From the NCBI GenBank assembly GCA_902706235.1, contig CACSJR010000005.1, forward strand, positions 1-64,000: 64,000 nucleotides of DNA, written 5' to 3'. The position numbers were made by a program, and so were the translations under genes. Below the pieces are notes generated by a model. The model did not search any database and was not told the origin of the DNA. It worked only from the letters and a program-made list of their open reading frames with translations. This document shows positions 33,770 through 43,003 of the stretch, one piece after another (the first letter of the stretch is position 1; each line of letters begins with the position of its first letter). The DNA comes from Citrobacter sp. 18056. Lineage in GTDB: Bacteria; Pseudomonadota; Gammaproteobacteria; Enterobacterales; Enterobacteriaceae.

Positions 33770-35182
33770 TTACGGCGCAGGATTCACCAGCATCTGGCCA
33801 ATCGATCCGCGGTCGGCGAGCTCCAGGGTCTGGCTGGCAAACTGGAACGGGAAGTGTGGCCACGACGGCTGGCCGTAATACACCAACAGCTCAACCTGAC
33901 CGTCTACCCACACCGTATCTTTCCAGCCGCGATCTTCCGGGAATGGCATCGCGCCGTTCACGTTGCGGATCTGGAACATCACCCCTTCAATATGGAATGA
34001 CTGCGGGCTATCGGCGCGAAGCGTCCAGCGCTCCCACGATCCCTGCTGTGCCGTGACGTCTATGCGCTGCGGGTCCCACAGCTGACCATTGATGCCCGGA
34101 TCGTCGCCAAGCGTAAAATCGCGGCTGCGGATAGGCGTGCCGGTCATAATTTCTTCCGGCAGCAGGCGCATCGGCAGGCTGTCGGTAACCAGCGGCAACA
34201 GACCGGTTGGGCGCAGCGTCAGCACCAGGGTCGAAATCAGAATGCTCGACGGCTCGAAGAAGCCGCGAATGCGGTCCACAATGCCCGCCGCTTCACCGCA
34301 GGTGATCGACACTTCGTCGCCGTTGGTCATGTCGACCAGAATTTCACGGCGCTCACCCGGTGCCAGCGACAGCTGCTTCACCGAAACGGGCGCAGGCAGG
34401 AAGCCCTGATCGCCGGAAATCACGTGCAACGCGCGACCGTCGCTCATTTGCAGCAGGTAACGGCGAGAGTTTGACGCGTTCAGCAAACGCAATCGCACCC
34501 AACCGCGAGACACTTCGACGTACGGGCTTTGCGCGCCGTTGACCATCAGCGTATCGCCCACAAAGCCGCCGCTGCCCGGTTCGCTGTACTCCGCCGCGCC
34601 GAAATTATCGAGACGCTTGTCCTGAATAATGACCGGGAAATCGTCCACGCCGTAGTGGTTCGGAATAGGTAAGGATTTACTCACCTCATCTTCAACCAAC
34701 CACATGCCCGCCAGGCCGTTGTAAACCTGCTCTGCCGTATGGTTCGGGGTGTTGGCCTGATACCACAGGGTTGCAGCGTTCTGTCGAATAGGCAGCACCG
34801 GCGCCCAATCAGCATTCGGTGACATCATACGCGCTGCGCCGCCAATCAGCGGGCCTGGCACCTGCAGACCACGGATGGTCATCGCCACATTTTCCGTCAG
34901 ACGGTTGCTGTAAATCAGTTTGACGTCATCGCCATTCCACACGCGGATAGTCGGTCCGAGATAGCGCCCATTGATGCCCCAGACCGGGGCACGCGTGCCC
35001 TGGGTAAATGACCAGTGCGCACGTTGCAGGGTTAAAAACAGAGGCTGTCCACGACGGGATTCAAGCAGTGGGGGAACTGGCAACGCTGGCTGCTGGCCTG
35101 CCGCATTTGCCCTCAGCGGCACTGCGCCAGCACAAAGCGCTACTCCTGATGCCTGAATAAATTGACGCCGACTGAGTGACAT
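33770..35182 (-). CDS. ftsP: Cell division protein FtsP (SufI)
   Basis: A 470-residue protein of the multicopper oxidase fold. The N-terminus MSLSRRQFIQASGVALCAGA is a Tat signal with the twin Arg. Cupredoxin regions are visible (GINGRYLGPTIRVWNGDDV, TLWYQANTPNHTAEQVY). The copper ligand clusters of true oxidases are degenerate, as known for SufI. It protects the division site under stress in E. coli. It is followed on the same strand by ygiQ and preceded by plsC, in E. coli order. Confidence 0.95.
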   Translation of the reverse strand: MSLSRRQFIQASGVALCAGAVPLRANAAGQQPALPVPPLLESRRGQPLFLTLQRAHWSFTQGTRAPVWGINGRYLGPTIRVWNGDDVKLIYSNRLTENVAMTIRGLQVPGPLIGGAARMMSPNADWAPVLPIRQNAATLWYQANTPNHTAEQVYNGLAGMWLVEDEVSKSLPIPNHYGVDDFPVIIQDKRLDNFGAAEYSEPGSGGFVGDTLMVNGAQSPYVEVSRGWVRLRLLNASNSRRYLLQMSDGRALHVISGDQGFLPAPVSVKQLSLAPGERREILVDMTNGDEVSITCGEAAGIVDRIRGFFEPSSILISTLVLTLRPTGLLPLVTDSLPMRLLPEEIMTGTPIRSRDFTLGDDPGINGQLWDPQRIDVTAQQGSWERWTLRADSPQSFHIEGVMFQIRNVNGAMPFPEDRGWKDTVWVDGQVELLVYYGQPSWPHFPFQFASQTLELADRGSIGQMLVNPAP

Positions 35183-35290
35183 ATTAATAACTCCATGAAA
35201 CTGACTATAAAACAGAGGGAAACCGTTCCCAAACAGTGGTCACTTGCGGCTGCGCCATGTCGTAAACGGCATGGCGGCTCACGGTGACGC

Positions 35291-36031
35291 TTATTTTTTC
35301 TTTTTCGCCGCTTCGCGTTCAGCAACTTCCAGATCAAGCTCGGCGATTTTCGCCTTCATGACTTCACGGCAATGCGTCGCAAGTTCACGCACCTGATCTT
35401 TGCCGTAGCTGCTGGTATCAATCGGTTGCAGCATTTCGACGATAACCAGACCGTTATTGATACGGTTCAGGTTAATTTTATTCGACGTATTGGAAACACA
35501 CACCGGAATAATTGGGACGCCAGCTGCAATTGCAGCATGGAACGCACCGGTCTTAAACGGCAGCAGGCCACGGCCACGGCTGCGGGTGCCTTCCGGGAAC
35601 ATCCAGAACGAAATCTTACGGTTCTGGAACGCATTAACCACTTCGGCGATAGTGCCGTGTGCTTTCGAGCGGTTGTTACGGTCGATCAACAGGTTGCCGG
35701 TCAGCCAGTACAGCAGGCCGAAAAACGGAACCCATAACAGGCTTTTCTTTCCGACGGTAACCGTCGGCGGGACGACGATATTCGCCGCCGTCACCATGTC
35801 GTAGTTATTTTGATGGTTGCCGATATAAATGGCATTACCAAAGTTTTCATACCCTTCCGGCAGACGTTTTTCGACTTTCAGGCCAAAAACCGGGGCCAGG
35901 CGGCCAAACAAATGGCCAAACGTCGCAACGTGCTTCGGATTACGTGGGCTAAACAGACAATAAACACAGCCAAGAATGCATACCAGAATGCAATAAATGA
36001 CAACGATGATTGCGCGAAAAATCAATAGCAT
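35291..36031 (-). CDS. plsC: 1-acyl-sn-glycerol-3-phosphate acyltransferase PlsC
   Basis: A 246-residue membrane enzyme (E. coli 245) that converts lysophosphatidate to phosphatidate. The catalytic HxxxxD is in NHQNNYDMV and the second motif is FPEGTRSRGRG. One or two N-terminal hydrophobic segments (about 1-28) anchor it. The C-terminus is charged (AEREAAKKKK). It lies between parC and ftsP on the same strand. Confidence 0.96.
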   Translation of the reverse strand: MLLIFRAIIVVIYCILVCILGCVYCLFSPRNPKHVATFGHLFGRLAPVFGLKVEKRLPEGYENFGNAIYIGNHQNNYDMVTAANIVVPPTVTVGKKSLLWVPFFGLLYWLTGNLLIDRNNRSKAHGTIAEVVNAFQNRKISFWMFPEGTRSRGRGLLPFKTGAFHAAIAAGVPIIPVCVSNTSNKINLNRINNGLVIVEMLQPIDTSSYGKDQVRELATHCREVMKAKIAELDLEVAEREAAKKKK

Positions 36032-36186
36032 AGCTACCTCTGAAATCCTGACCGCTTAGAATTATATACCGGCCAGGGGATGTGACTTGCAGAACCTTTA
36101 TTAGGGTATTGTTAATCGCAACGCACGAATTAACAACGGTTTGCCGCAAATTTTACAGCCCCTTCCGGAGAGAAGGGGCAACGGGA

Positions 36187-38451
36187 TTACTCTTCGCTGT
36201 CGCCCGCGCTCGGGCTGGCACGCAGTGGAGAATCAATGTCGATTCGATCGATTTTTTGCAGGCCGCGCATTAGCGTGCCACGACGACCGCGTTCGCCAGT
36301 GACTTTCTGCAGTTCTTCCGGACGCAGTTTGATTTTCCGCTTACCAACGTGAATGGTCAGCGTGCTCTGCGGTGGCAGGATGTAGAGATGCGCCAGGCCA
36401 TCAGCGCCCTTCGCCGCATCTGCGGACGGAATGCCGATGATCTTATTGCCCTTTCCTTTTGACAACTGCGGCAAATCGCTTAGAGGGAACATCAACATGC
36501 GTCCCGCCTGGGTAATCGCCAGCAGCATGTCGGACTCATCCTCAATCACCAGTGGCGGCATTACCTGCGCATTTTCTGGCAGCGTGATGAGCGCTTTACC
36601 TGCGCGGTTACGCGCCACTAAATCGTTGAAGGTACAGACGAAACCGTAACCGGCGTCGGATGCCATCAGCAGTTTTTGATCGTCGTTTTCCATCAGCATA
36701 TGATTGACGGTCGCACCCGGCGGCAGCGTCAGCTTGCCGGTCAGCGGCTCGCCCTGCCCGCGCGCAGACGGCATCGAAATAGGGTCGACGGCGTAGCTGC
36801 GTCCGGTAGTATCAATAAACACCACCGGTTGGTTGCTCTTGCCCTTCGCCGACGCTTTCCAGCTGTCGCCCGCTTTGTAGCTCAGTCCCTTCGCATCGAT
36901 GTCGTGGCCTTTGGCGCTACGCACCCAGCCGCTCTGCGACAGCACAATCGTGACCGGCTCAGACGGCAGCATGTCGTGTTCGTTCATGGCCTTCGCCTCT
37001 TCGCGCTCGCGCAGCGGAGAACGGCGATCGTCGCCAAACGCTTCGGCATCAGCCTGCAGCTCTTTCTTCAGCAGGTTGCTCATCTTGCGCTCGGACGCAA
37101 GGATCGACTGAATGTGATCGCGCTCTTTTTCGAGGTCGTTTTGCTCACCGCGAATTTTCACCTCTTCCAGCTTAGCGAGGTGGCGCAATTTCAGTTCGAG
37201 GATCGCTTCAGCCTGCGTTTCGCTGATGCCAAAACGCGACATCAGCGCCGGTTTCGGCTCATCTTCATGACGAATGATTTCGATCACTTCGTCGATATTG
37301 AGGAATGCCACCAGCAAACCTTCGAGGATATGCAGGCGCTTGAGCACTTTCTCCAGACGGTAATTCAGGCGACGGCTGACGGTATCGCGGCGGAAGGCCA
37401 GCCATTCGGTGAGGATCTCCAGCAGGTTTTTCACCTGCGGACGATTATCCAGACCGATCATATTCATGTTAATGCGGTAGCTTTTTTCCAGATCGGTGGT
37501 GGCAAACAGGTGGTTCATCACCTGCTCCATATCCACACGGTTGGAGCGCGGCACGATAACCAGACGGGTTGGGTTTTCGTGATCGGATTCGTCGCGCAGG
37601 TCGTCGACCATCGGCAGCTTTTTATTGCGCATCTGGCTGGCGATTTGCTCCAGCACGCGCGCGCCGGACACCTGATGCGGCAGCGCGGTTATCACCACCG
37701 CGCCGTCTTCTTTCTTCCACACCGCACGCATACGCACGGAGCCGCGGCCAGTCTGGTAAATTTTACGGATATCGGCGCGAGGCGTGATGATCTCTGCTTC
37801 AGTCGGATAATCGGGACCCTGCACGATATCGAGCAGTTGGTCGAGGGTGGTTTTCGGCTGTTCAATCAGCGTAATCGCCGCTTTCGCCACTTCACGAACG
37901 TTATGCGGCGGAATATCCGTCGCCATCCCCACCGCAATCCCGGTGGTGCCGTTCAGCAGAATGTTCGGCAGACGCGCAGGTAACATGCGCGGCTCTTGCA
38001 GCGTGCCATCGAAGTTTGGCAGCCAGTCAACGGTGCCCTGCCCCAGCTCGCCCAGCAGCACTTCGGCATACTTCGACAGACGGGATTCGGTATAACGCAT
38101 GGCGGCGAAGGACTTCGGATCGTCCGGTGCACCCCAGTTCCCTTGGCCGTCGACCAGCGGGTAACGATAGGAGAACGGCTGTGCCATCAGCACCATCGCT
38201 TCATAGCAGGCGCTGTCACCGTGCGGGTGGTATTTACCCAGCACGTCACCGACCGTACGGGCGGATTTCTTGAATTTGGCGCTGGCGCTCAGCCCCAGCT
38301 CTGACATTGCGTAAACAATGCGGCGCTGAACCGGTTTCAGGCCGTCGCCGATAAACGGCAACGCGCGGTCCATGATGACGTACATGGAGTAGTCAAGGTA
38401 CGCTTTTTCCGTAAACTCATGTAGCGCAAGGCGCTCTGCCATATCGCTCAT
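36187..38451 (-). CDS. parC: Topoisomerase IV subunit A ParC
   Basis: A 754-residue type II topoisomerase subunit (E. coli 752) that decatenates daughter chromosomes with ParE. The active Tyr is in [17 protein letters not shown]. The quinolone-resistance region reads [11 protein letters not shown] with Ser80 and Glu84 unchanged, so no classical parC resistance mutation is present. The C-terminal half is the DNA-wrapping beta-propeller. I chose ATG 38451 ([10 protein letters not shown]) by homology, with GAGG upstream. The frame is open from 38496. Confidence 0.97.
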   Translation of the reverse strand: MSDMAERLALHEFTEKAYLDYSMYVIMDRALPFIGDGLKPVQRRIVYAMSELGLSASAKFKKSARTVGDVLGKYHPHGDSACYEAMVLMAQPFSYRYPLVDGQGNWGAPDDPKSFAAMRYTESRLSKYAEVLLGELGQGTVDWLPNFDGTLQEPRMLPARLPNILLNGTTGIAVGMATDIPPHNVREVAKAAITLIEQPKTTLDQLLDIVQGPDYPTEAEIITPRADIRKIYQTGRGSVRMRAVWKKEDGAVVITALPHQVSGARVLEQIASQMRNKKLPMVDDLRDESDHENPTRLVIVPRSNRVDMEQVMNHLFATTDLEKSYRINMNMIGLDNRPQVKNLLEILTEWLAFRRDTVSRRLNYRLEKVLKRLHILEGLLVAFLNIDEVIEIIRHEDEPKPALMSRFGISETQAEAILELKLRHLAKLEEVKIRGEQNDLEKERDHIQSILASERKMSNLLKKELQADAEAFGDDRRSPLREREEAKAMNEHDMLPSEPVTIVLSQSGWVRSAKGHDIDAKGLSYKAGDSWKASAKGKSNQPVVFIDTTGRSYAVDPISMPSARGQGEPLTGKLTLPPGATVNHMLMENDDQKLLMASDAGYGFVCTFNDLVARNRAGKALITLPENAQVMPPLVIEDESDMLLAITQAGRMLMFPLSDLPQLSKGKGNKIIGIPSADAAKGADGLAHLYILPPQSTLTIHVGKRKIKLRPEELQKVTGERGRRGTLMRGLQKIDRIDIDSPLRASPSAGDSEE

Positions 38452-38580
38452 TAACTGTGATTCCTCAACGATTTCGCCCGGCCATAAAGGGGGCAATATT
38501 GCCGCAGATAGTACCTTATCTGGCGCGCTGAGTCACAGGGGATAAGCAGTTTTGCCGCCACGGATGCGGCGGCACGGGGG

Positions 38581-38991
38581 TTACTTGCTGACTTTGTTGA
38601 CCTGCTTCACGTCGATTTCGACAGAGTTCCAGTCTTTATCGACTTCACCCTGAATTTCCACCACGTCCTGCGGGGTAACGGTCACGCCGTTCCAGCGTTT
38701 GTGGTCGATATCCACGTTCATGGTGCCGGTGGCATCTTTGAAGGTGTAAAGGTCGTCGGAAATGCGCTCTACGATATTCCCGCGCAGTGTCACCCACGCA
38801 TCGTCGCGCATGGATTTGGCTTTTTCGACGGTGGTGACGCTACCGTTTGGCCCGATAAATCCGCCGTTCTGGGTGGTCTGGGCCGTTGTCGGCGCCGCAC
38901 CTGGACCGGAAAAACCTCCCTGAGTATTCGCCGCAAACACCGGGGCTGACATCAAGGCCACAATGGCCGCTATCGCTAATGTCTTTTTCAT
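38581..38991 (-). CDS. ygiW: Periplasmic OB-fold stress protein YgiW
   Basis: A 136-residue BOF (bacterial OB-fold) protein. A signal peptide (about 1-20, MKKTLAIAAIVALMSAPVFA) is followed by a low-complexity linker and the domain ending IDHKRWNGVTVTPQDVVEIQ. In E. coli and Salmonella (VisP) the family acts in peroxide stress and envelope modification. AAGGAG precedes ATG 38991. It is divergent from qseBC. In E. coli ygiV lies between ygiW and parC, but here it is missing. Confidence 0.93.
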   Translation of the reverse strand: MKKTLAIAAIVALMSAPVFAANTQGGFSGPGAAPTTAQTTQNGGFIGPNGSVTTVEKAKSMRDDAWVTLRGNIVERISDDLYTFKDATGTMNVDIDHKRWNGVTVTPQDVVEIQGEVDKDWNSVEIDVKQVNKVSK

Positions 38992-39142
38992 CACAATCTC
39001 TCCTTTTGAGTGGACTCTGAGACCCATTAAACAGCACAAAACTTAACGACTTCTTAAAGCGCAAAAAGATTATTTTTTGCTGTACAGCACCGCCTCGCGC
39101 GGGTTTACTGGCGTTTAATGTCGGTTAAAACGGGGCGAATGG

Positions 39143-39802
39143 ATGCGAATTTTACTGGTAGAAGACGATAAGCTGATTGGCGACGGTCTGAAGGCCGGGC
39201 TGGTCAAAATGGGCTTTACGCTCGACTGGTTTACGCGTGGCGAAGACGGCAAAACGGCGCTGTTTACCGCGCCGTATGATGCGGTGATCCTCGATTTGAC
39301 GCTGCCGGGCATCGATGGCCTGGACATCCTGCGCGGATGGCGCGCTGAGGGACGCAAAGAACCGGTGCTGATCCTCACCGCCCGCGATGCGCTCGCCCAG
39401 CGTGTCGAAGGCCTGCGCGCAGGCGCCGACGATTACCTGTGCAAACCGTTCGCCCTGATTGAAGTCGCCGCCCGGCTGGAGGCGCTGATTCGCCGCGTAC
39501 ACGGCCAGGCCAGCAACGCGCTGTGCCACGGTGCGGTGACGCTCAACCCCGACAGCCTGACCGCCTTCCTGAACGACGAACCGCTGACGCTCAAACCGAA
39601 AGAGTTCGCGCTGCTGGAACTGCTGATGCGCAACGCCGGGCGCGTTCTGCCGCGGAAACTTATCGAAGAGAAACTGTATAACTGGGACGATGACGTCTCC
39701 AGCAACGCCGTGGAAGTTCACGTCCACCATTTGCGCCGCAAGCTCGGCACCCCGTTTATCCGCACCGTACACGGTATCGGCTACACCCTGGGCGAACAAT
39801 AA
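39143..39802 (+). CDS. qseB: Response regulator QseB
   Basis: A 219-residue OmpR-type response regulator. The receiver domain has [12 protein letters not shown], the phosphorylated Asp in VILDLTLPG (about 51) and Lys in YLCKPFAL. The winged helix has [20 protein letters not shown] and [13 protein letters not shown]. QseB with QseC regulates motility, virulence and envelope genes in response to adrenergic signals and metals. Its stop is directly followed by the qseC start. Confidence 0.96.
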   Translation: MRILLVEDDKLIGDGLKAGLVKMGFTLDWFTRGEDGKTALFTAPYDAVILDLTLPGIDGLDILRGWRAEGRKEPVLILTARDALAQRVEGLRAGADDYLCKPFALIEVAARLEALIRRVHGQASNALCHGAVTLNPDSLTAFLNDEPLTLKPKEFALLELLMRNAGRVLPRKLIEEKLYNWDDDVSSNAVEVHVHHLRRKLGTPFIRTVHGIGYTLGEQ

Positions 39803-41152
39803 ATGAGATTTCTGCGCCACATGAGCCTGCGTCTGCGCCTGACGCTGCTGTTTATCGTGCTGACGCTGGTGGCCTGGAGCTGCGCCAGCTTTATCGCCTG
39901 GCAGCAAACGACCGATAAGCTCGACAAGCTGTTTGATACCCAGCAAATGCTGTTCGCCAAGCGCTTGAGCGCGATGGATTTCAACGAGCTGCACGTCACA
40001 TCGCCCCAACTGCGTACCAAAAAGAAAATTAAACACGGGCATCTCGACGACGACGCGCTGGCGTTCGCCATTTATACCATAGACGGACGGATGGTACTGA
40101 ACGACGGCGATAACGGGCAGGACATTCCCTACCACTATCGCCGGGAAGGGTTCGACGATGGCCGCATTAATAATGACGACGACGAATGGCGTTTATTGTG
40201 GATAACCACCGCCGATGAAAAATACCGGATCGTGGTCGGCCAGGAGTGGGATTACCGCCAGGAAATGGCGCTGGAAATCATCACCTCCCAGCTTGCGCCG
40301 TGGCTGGTGGCGCTGCCGCTGATGGTACTGTTGCTGATTCTGCTGCTCAGCCGCGAACTCGCGCCGTTGAAAAAGCTGACCCGCACTCTGCGCAGCCGCA
40401 CGCCGGGCTCCGATGAACAGCTCGATACCACCGGCGTGCCGGGCGAAGTCCGTCCGCTGGTCGATGCCCTGAACCAGTTGTTTAACCGCTCGCATGAAAT
40501 GATTATCCGCGAGCGGCGTTTTACCTCCGATGCCGCCCACGAACTGCGCAGCCCTCTCACCGCCCTGAAGGTGCAAACGGAAGTGGCGCAGATGTCGATG
40601 GACGATCCGCAGAGCCGGGAGAAAGCGCTGTCACAACTGCATTTTGGCATCGACCGGGCCACGCGCCTGGTGGAACAATTGCTCACGCTGTCGCGCCTGG
40701 ACTCCCTCGCCGGGCTGGATGATGTCGAGCAGATTTCGCTGGCCGACCTGCTGCAATCGGCGGTGATGGATATTTACCACCCGGCGCACCAGGCGGGCAT
40801 TGAGCTGCGGCTGCATGTGAATGCGCCTGACGTGACGCGCAAAGGCCAGGCGTTATTGTTAAGCCTGCTGGTGCGTAACCTGCTGGATAACGCTGTGCGT
40901 TACAGCCCGCGCGGCAGCACGGTAGATGTGACGCTCAACGCCCATGACTTTACCGTGCGTGATAACGGGCCGGGGATCAGCGCCGACGCCCTCGCCCGGA
41001 TTGGCGAGCGTTTCTATCGCCCGCCTGGGCAGGATGAACCCGGCAGCGGCCTCGGGTTATCCATCGTGCAGCGCATCGCCGCCCTGCATCAGATGACCGT
41101 TGTTTTCAGTAATGCGCCGGACGGTGGGTTCGTCGCCCGCGTAAACGGGTAA
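39803..41152 (+). CDS. qseC: Sensor histidine kinase QseC
   Basis: A 449-residue kinase (E. coli 449). It has two membrane helices (about 12-34 and 163-184) flanking a periplasmic sensor. The HAMP region follows, then the phosphoacceptor His in SDAAHELRSPLTALK and the ATPase boxes NLLDNAVRYSP, DNGPGIS and GSGLGLSIV. It begins on the base after the qseB stop. ygiZ, which follows in K-12, is absent here. Confidence 0.96.
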   Translation: MRFLRHMSLRLRLTLLFIVLTLVAWSCASFIAWQQTTDKLDKLFDTQQMLFAKRLSAMDFNELHVTSPQLRTKKKIKHGHLDDDALAFAIYTIDGRMVLNDGDNGQDIPYHYRREGFDDGRINNDDDEWRLLWITTADEKYRIVVGQEWDYRQEMALEIITSQLAPWLVALPLMVLLLILLLSRELAPLKKLTRTLRSRTPGSDEQLDTTGVPGEVRPLVDALNQLFNRSHEMIIRERRFTSDAAHELRSPLTALKVQTEVAQMSMDDPQSREKALSQLHFGIDRATRLVEQLLTLSRLDSLAGLDDVEQISLADLLQSAVMDIYHPAHQAGIELRLHVNAPDVTRKGQALLLSLLVRNLLDNAVRYSPRGSTVDVTLNAHDFTVRDNGPGISADALARIGERFYRPPGQDEPGSGLGLSIVQRIAALHQMTVVFSNAPDGGFVARVNG

Positions 41153-41256
41153 TGCCATTATTGCTATAATCGCAAAAGACTTTGCACATTTTGCTAATTT
41201 CATCGTCTCGTTGCTGGCGTTACACTACCGGCAAACTTCCTTTCTAAGGCATTACG

Positions 41257-41838
41257 ATGAGCAAGATCCTGATTATCAACGGCGGTAAAAAATTCGGTCA
41301 TTCCAACGGCCAGCTGAACGACACCATGACCGAGGTCGCGGATGGTTTCCTGCGCGACGCCGGGCATGAAGTCCGTGTTGTTCGCGCCGACAGCGATTAC
41401 GACGTGAAAGCGGAAGTGCAAAACTTCCTGTGGGCCGACACCATTATCTGGCAGATGCCAGGCTGGTGGATGGGTGCACCGTGGACTGTGAAAAAATATA
41501 TCGACGACGTATTCACCGAAGGCCACGGCTCACTGTACGCCAGCGACGGTCGTACCCGTTCTGACGCCAGCAAAAAATACGGCTCTGGCGGCCTGATCCA
41601 GGGCAAAACCTACATGCTGTCCCTGACCTGGAACGCACCGATGGAAGCGTTCACCGAGAAAGATCAGTTCTTCCATGGCGTCGGCGTTGACGGTGCTTAC
41701 TTGCCGTTCCACAAAGCCAACCAGTTCCTGGGGATGGACGCGCTGCCGACCTTTATCGCCAATGACGTGATCAAAATGCCTGACGTGCCACGCTATGTCG
41801 CAGAATATCGCAAGCATCTTGCCGAGATTTTTGCTTAA
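41257..41838 (+). CDS. mdaB: NADPH:quinone oxidoreductase MdaB
   Basis: A 193-residue flavodoxin-like quinone reductase (E. coli 193). LIINGGKKFGHSNGQLN binds the FAD phosphate, and WQMPGWWMGAPWTVKKY is highly conserved. It performs two-electron quinone reduction and so avoids semiquinone. It is followed by ygiN, whose product oxidises or binds the resulting quinol, and the two are probably one operon. Confidence 0.96.
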   Translation: MSKILIINGGKKFGHSNGQLNDTMTEVADGFLRDAGHEVRVVRADSDYDVKAEVQNFLWADTIIWQMPGWWMGAPWTVKKYIDDVFTEGHGSLYASDGRTRSDASKKYGSGGLIQGKTYMLSLTWNAPMEAFTEKDQFFHGVGVDGAYLPFHKANQFLGMDALPTFIANDVIKMPDVPRYVAEYRKHLAEIFA

Positions 41839-41871
41839 CTGACGGTCTGCATAAAAAGGAGTACGACTATC

Positions 41872-42186
41872 ATGTTAACTGTTATTGCTGAGATCCGTAC
41901 CCGTCCTGGCCAGCATCACCGTCAGGCCGTACTGGATCAGTTCGCGAAAATTATCCCAACCGTGCTGAAGGAAGAAGGCTGCCACGGCTACGCGCCAATG
42001 GTAGACAATGCCGCAGGCGTGAGCTTCCAGGCGACAGCACCGGATTCCATCACCATGGTTGAGCTGTGGGAAACCGTGGCGCATCTCGAAGCGCATCTGC
42101 AAACTCCGCACATGAAAGCGTGGAGCGAAGCCGTCAAAGGCGACGTGCTGGAAAGCCACATCCGCATTCTGGAACCCGCACTGTAA
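41872..42186 (+). CDS. ygiN: Quinol monooxygenase YgiN
   Basis: A 104-residue protein of the antibiotic biosynthesis monooxygenase (ABM) fold, the same length as E. coli YgiN. TVIAEIRTRPGQHHRQAVLD and MVELWETVAHLEAHLQTPHM are characteristic. E. coli YgiN acts on menadiol and forms a quinone cycle with MdaB. AAAAGGAG precedes the ATG. A REP-like terminator follows, and an acquired gene cluster begins after it. Confidence 0.95.
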   Translation: MLTVIAEIRTRPGQHHRQAVLDQFAKIIPTVLKEEGCHGYAPMVDNAAGVSFQATAPDSITMVELWETVAHLEAHLQTPHMKAWSEAVKGDVLESHIRILEPAL

Positions 42187-42210
42187 TTTCCCCCCGAATA
42201 AAATCTAAAA

Positions 42211-42245
42211 GCCGGATAACGCCTTAGCGTTGTCCGGCCTTTTTG
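42211..42245 (+). terminator. REP-type terminator after ygiN
   Basis: GCCGGATAACGC pairs with GCGTTGTCCGGC around CTTA, followed by CTTTTTG. The form is REP-like and also a good intrinsic terminator. The rest of the gap to 42491 is A+T-rich promoter-like sequence without a recognised motif. Confidence 0.85.
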
Positions 42246-42491
42246 TTTGTGTATTTGCGCTGAGTAAACCGGTGGCTTTTTTTTGCACAGGTGCAACGCT
42301 GTTTTGTGTATATCAAATAACGGCATCGACCTTGCTTTATCAATGTAAAAAGTAAGTGTTTTTAACTGGTTGATTTTAATAAATTAAAATATTGGTGACA
42401 TGATTGCATCAATAATAGCCCTGGAGCATATATTAATAGCACAGTAACTAAATTATAATTCTTTAACATCCGGTTGATATACGAGGTCAGA

Positions 42492-42986
42492 ATGCGGTTA
42501 ATTGTCATGCTGTTAAGCTTTGCGCTCTCGACACAGCTCTGGGCGGGTGAACTTTCCAGACCTGCCGGTAAAGTCCTTTTAACGCTGTCTGGTAATATCG
42601 AAAATACGAATGAAGGTAGAAAAGCCGTTTTTGATATCGCCAGCCTTGAAAAACTGGGTATGATCAGCTTTCAGACCACTTCCCCCTGGTATGATGGCCG
42701 CACAACCTTTACGGGTATTCCACTGCAAAAGCTCATGGATTATGTTGGGGCGAAAGGGTCTGTTGTTAAGATCACTGCGCTCAATGACTACACCACGGAA
42801 ATCCCCCTCAGTGATTTTAAGAAATACAACGTTATCCTTGCGTTAAAAATCAACGGAGAATATATGCGTATCCGTGATAAAGGCCCGTTGTTTGTTGTTT
42901 ACCCCTATGACAGTATGCCTGAGCTGAATAATCAGATTTATTATTCCAGATCAGCCTGGCAGGTCAGCAGAATGAATATTGAGTAA
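42492..42986 (+). CDS. Periplasmic molybdopterin-oxidoreductase-fold protein
   Basis: A 164-residue exported protein. A signal peptide (about 1-18, ending LSTQLWA) precedes a domain resembling the oxidoreductase molybdopterin-binding fold, with VFDIASLEKLGMISFQTTSP, FTGIPLQKLMDYV and GPLFVVYPYD. The domain is short and lacks an obvious molybdopterin-binding Cys, so it is probably a ligand sensor rather than an enzyme. GAGG precedes ATG 42492. The in-frame ATG at 42474 has none. It lies 17 bases from a membrane GGDEF-EAL gene, a pairing that suggests periplasmic input to cyclic di-GMP signalling. The sequence is A+T-richer than the flanking backbone. Confidence 0.65.
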   Translation: MRLIVMLLSFALSTQLWAGELSRPAGKVLLTLSGNIENTNEGRKAVFDIASLEKLGMISFQTTSPWYDGRTTFTGIPLQKLMDYVGAKGSVVKITALNDYTTEIPLSDFKKYNVILALKINGEYMRIRDKGPLFVVYPYDSMPELNNQIYYSRSAWQVSRMNIE

Positions 42987-43003
42987 GGGGTCAAAAGACC
43001 AAC

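Noticed and set aside
36676-37983. Long plus-strand open frame (435 codons) inside parC
   Set aside because: It is antisense to the conserved parC coding sequence. The composition (His/Arg/Gln-rich) is that of a shadow frame in high-GC DNA.
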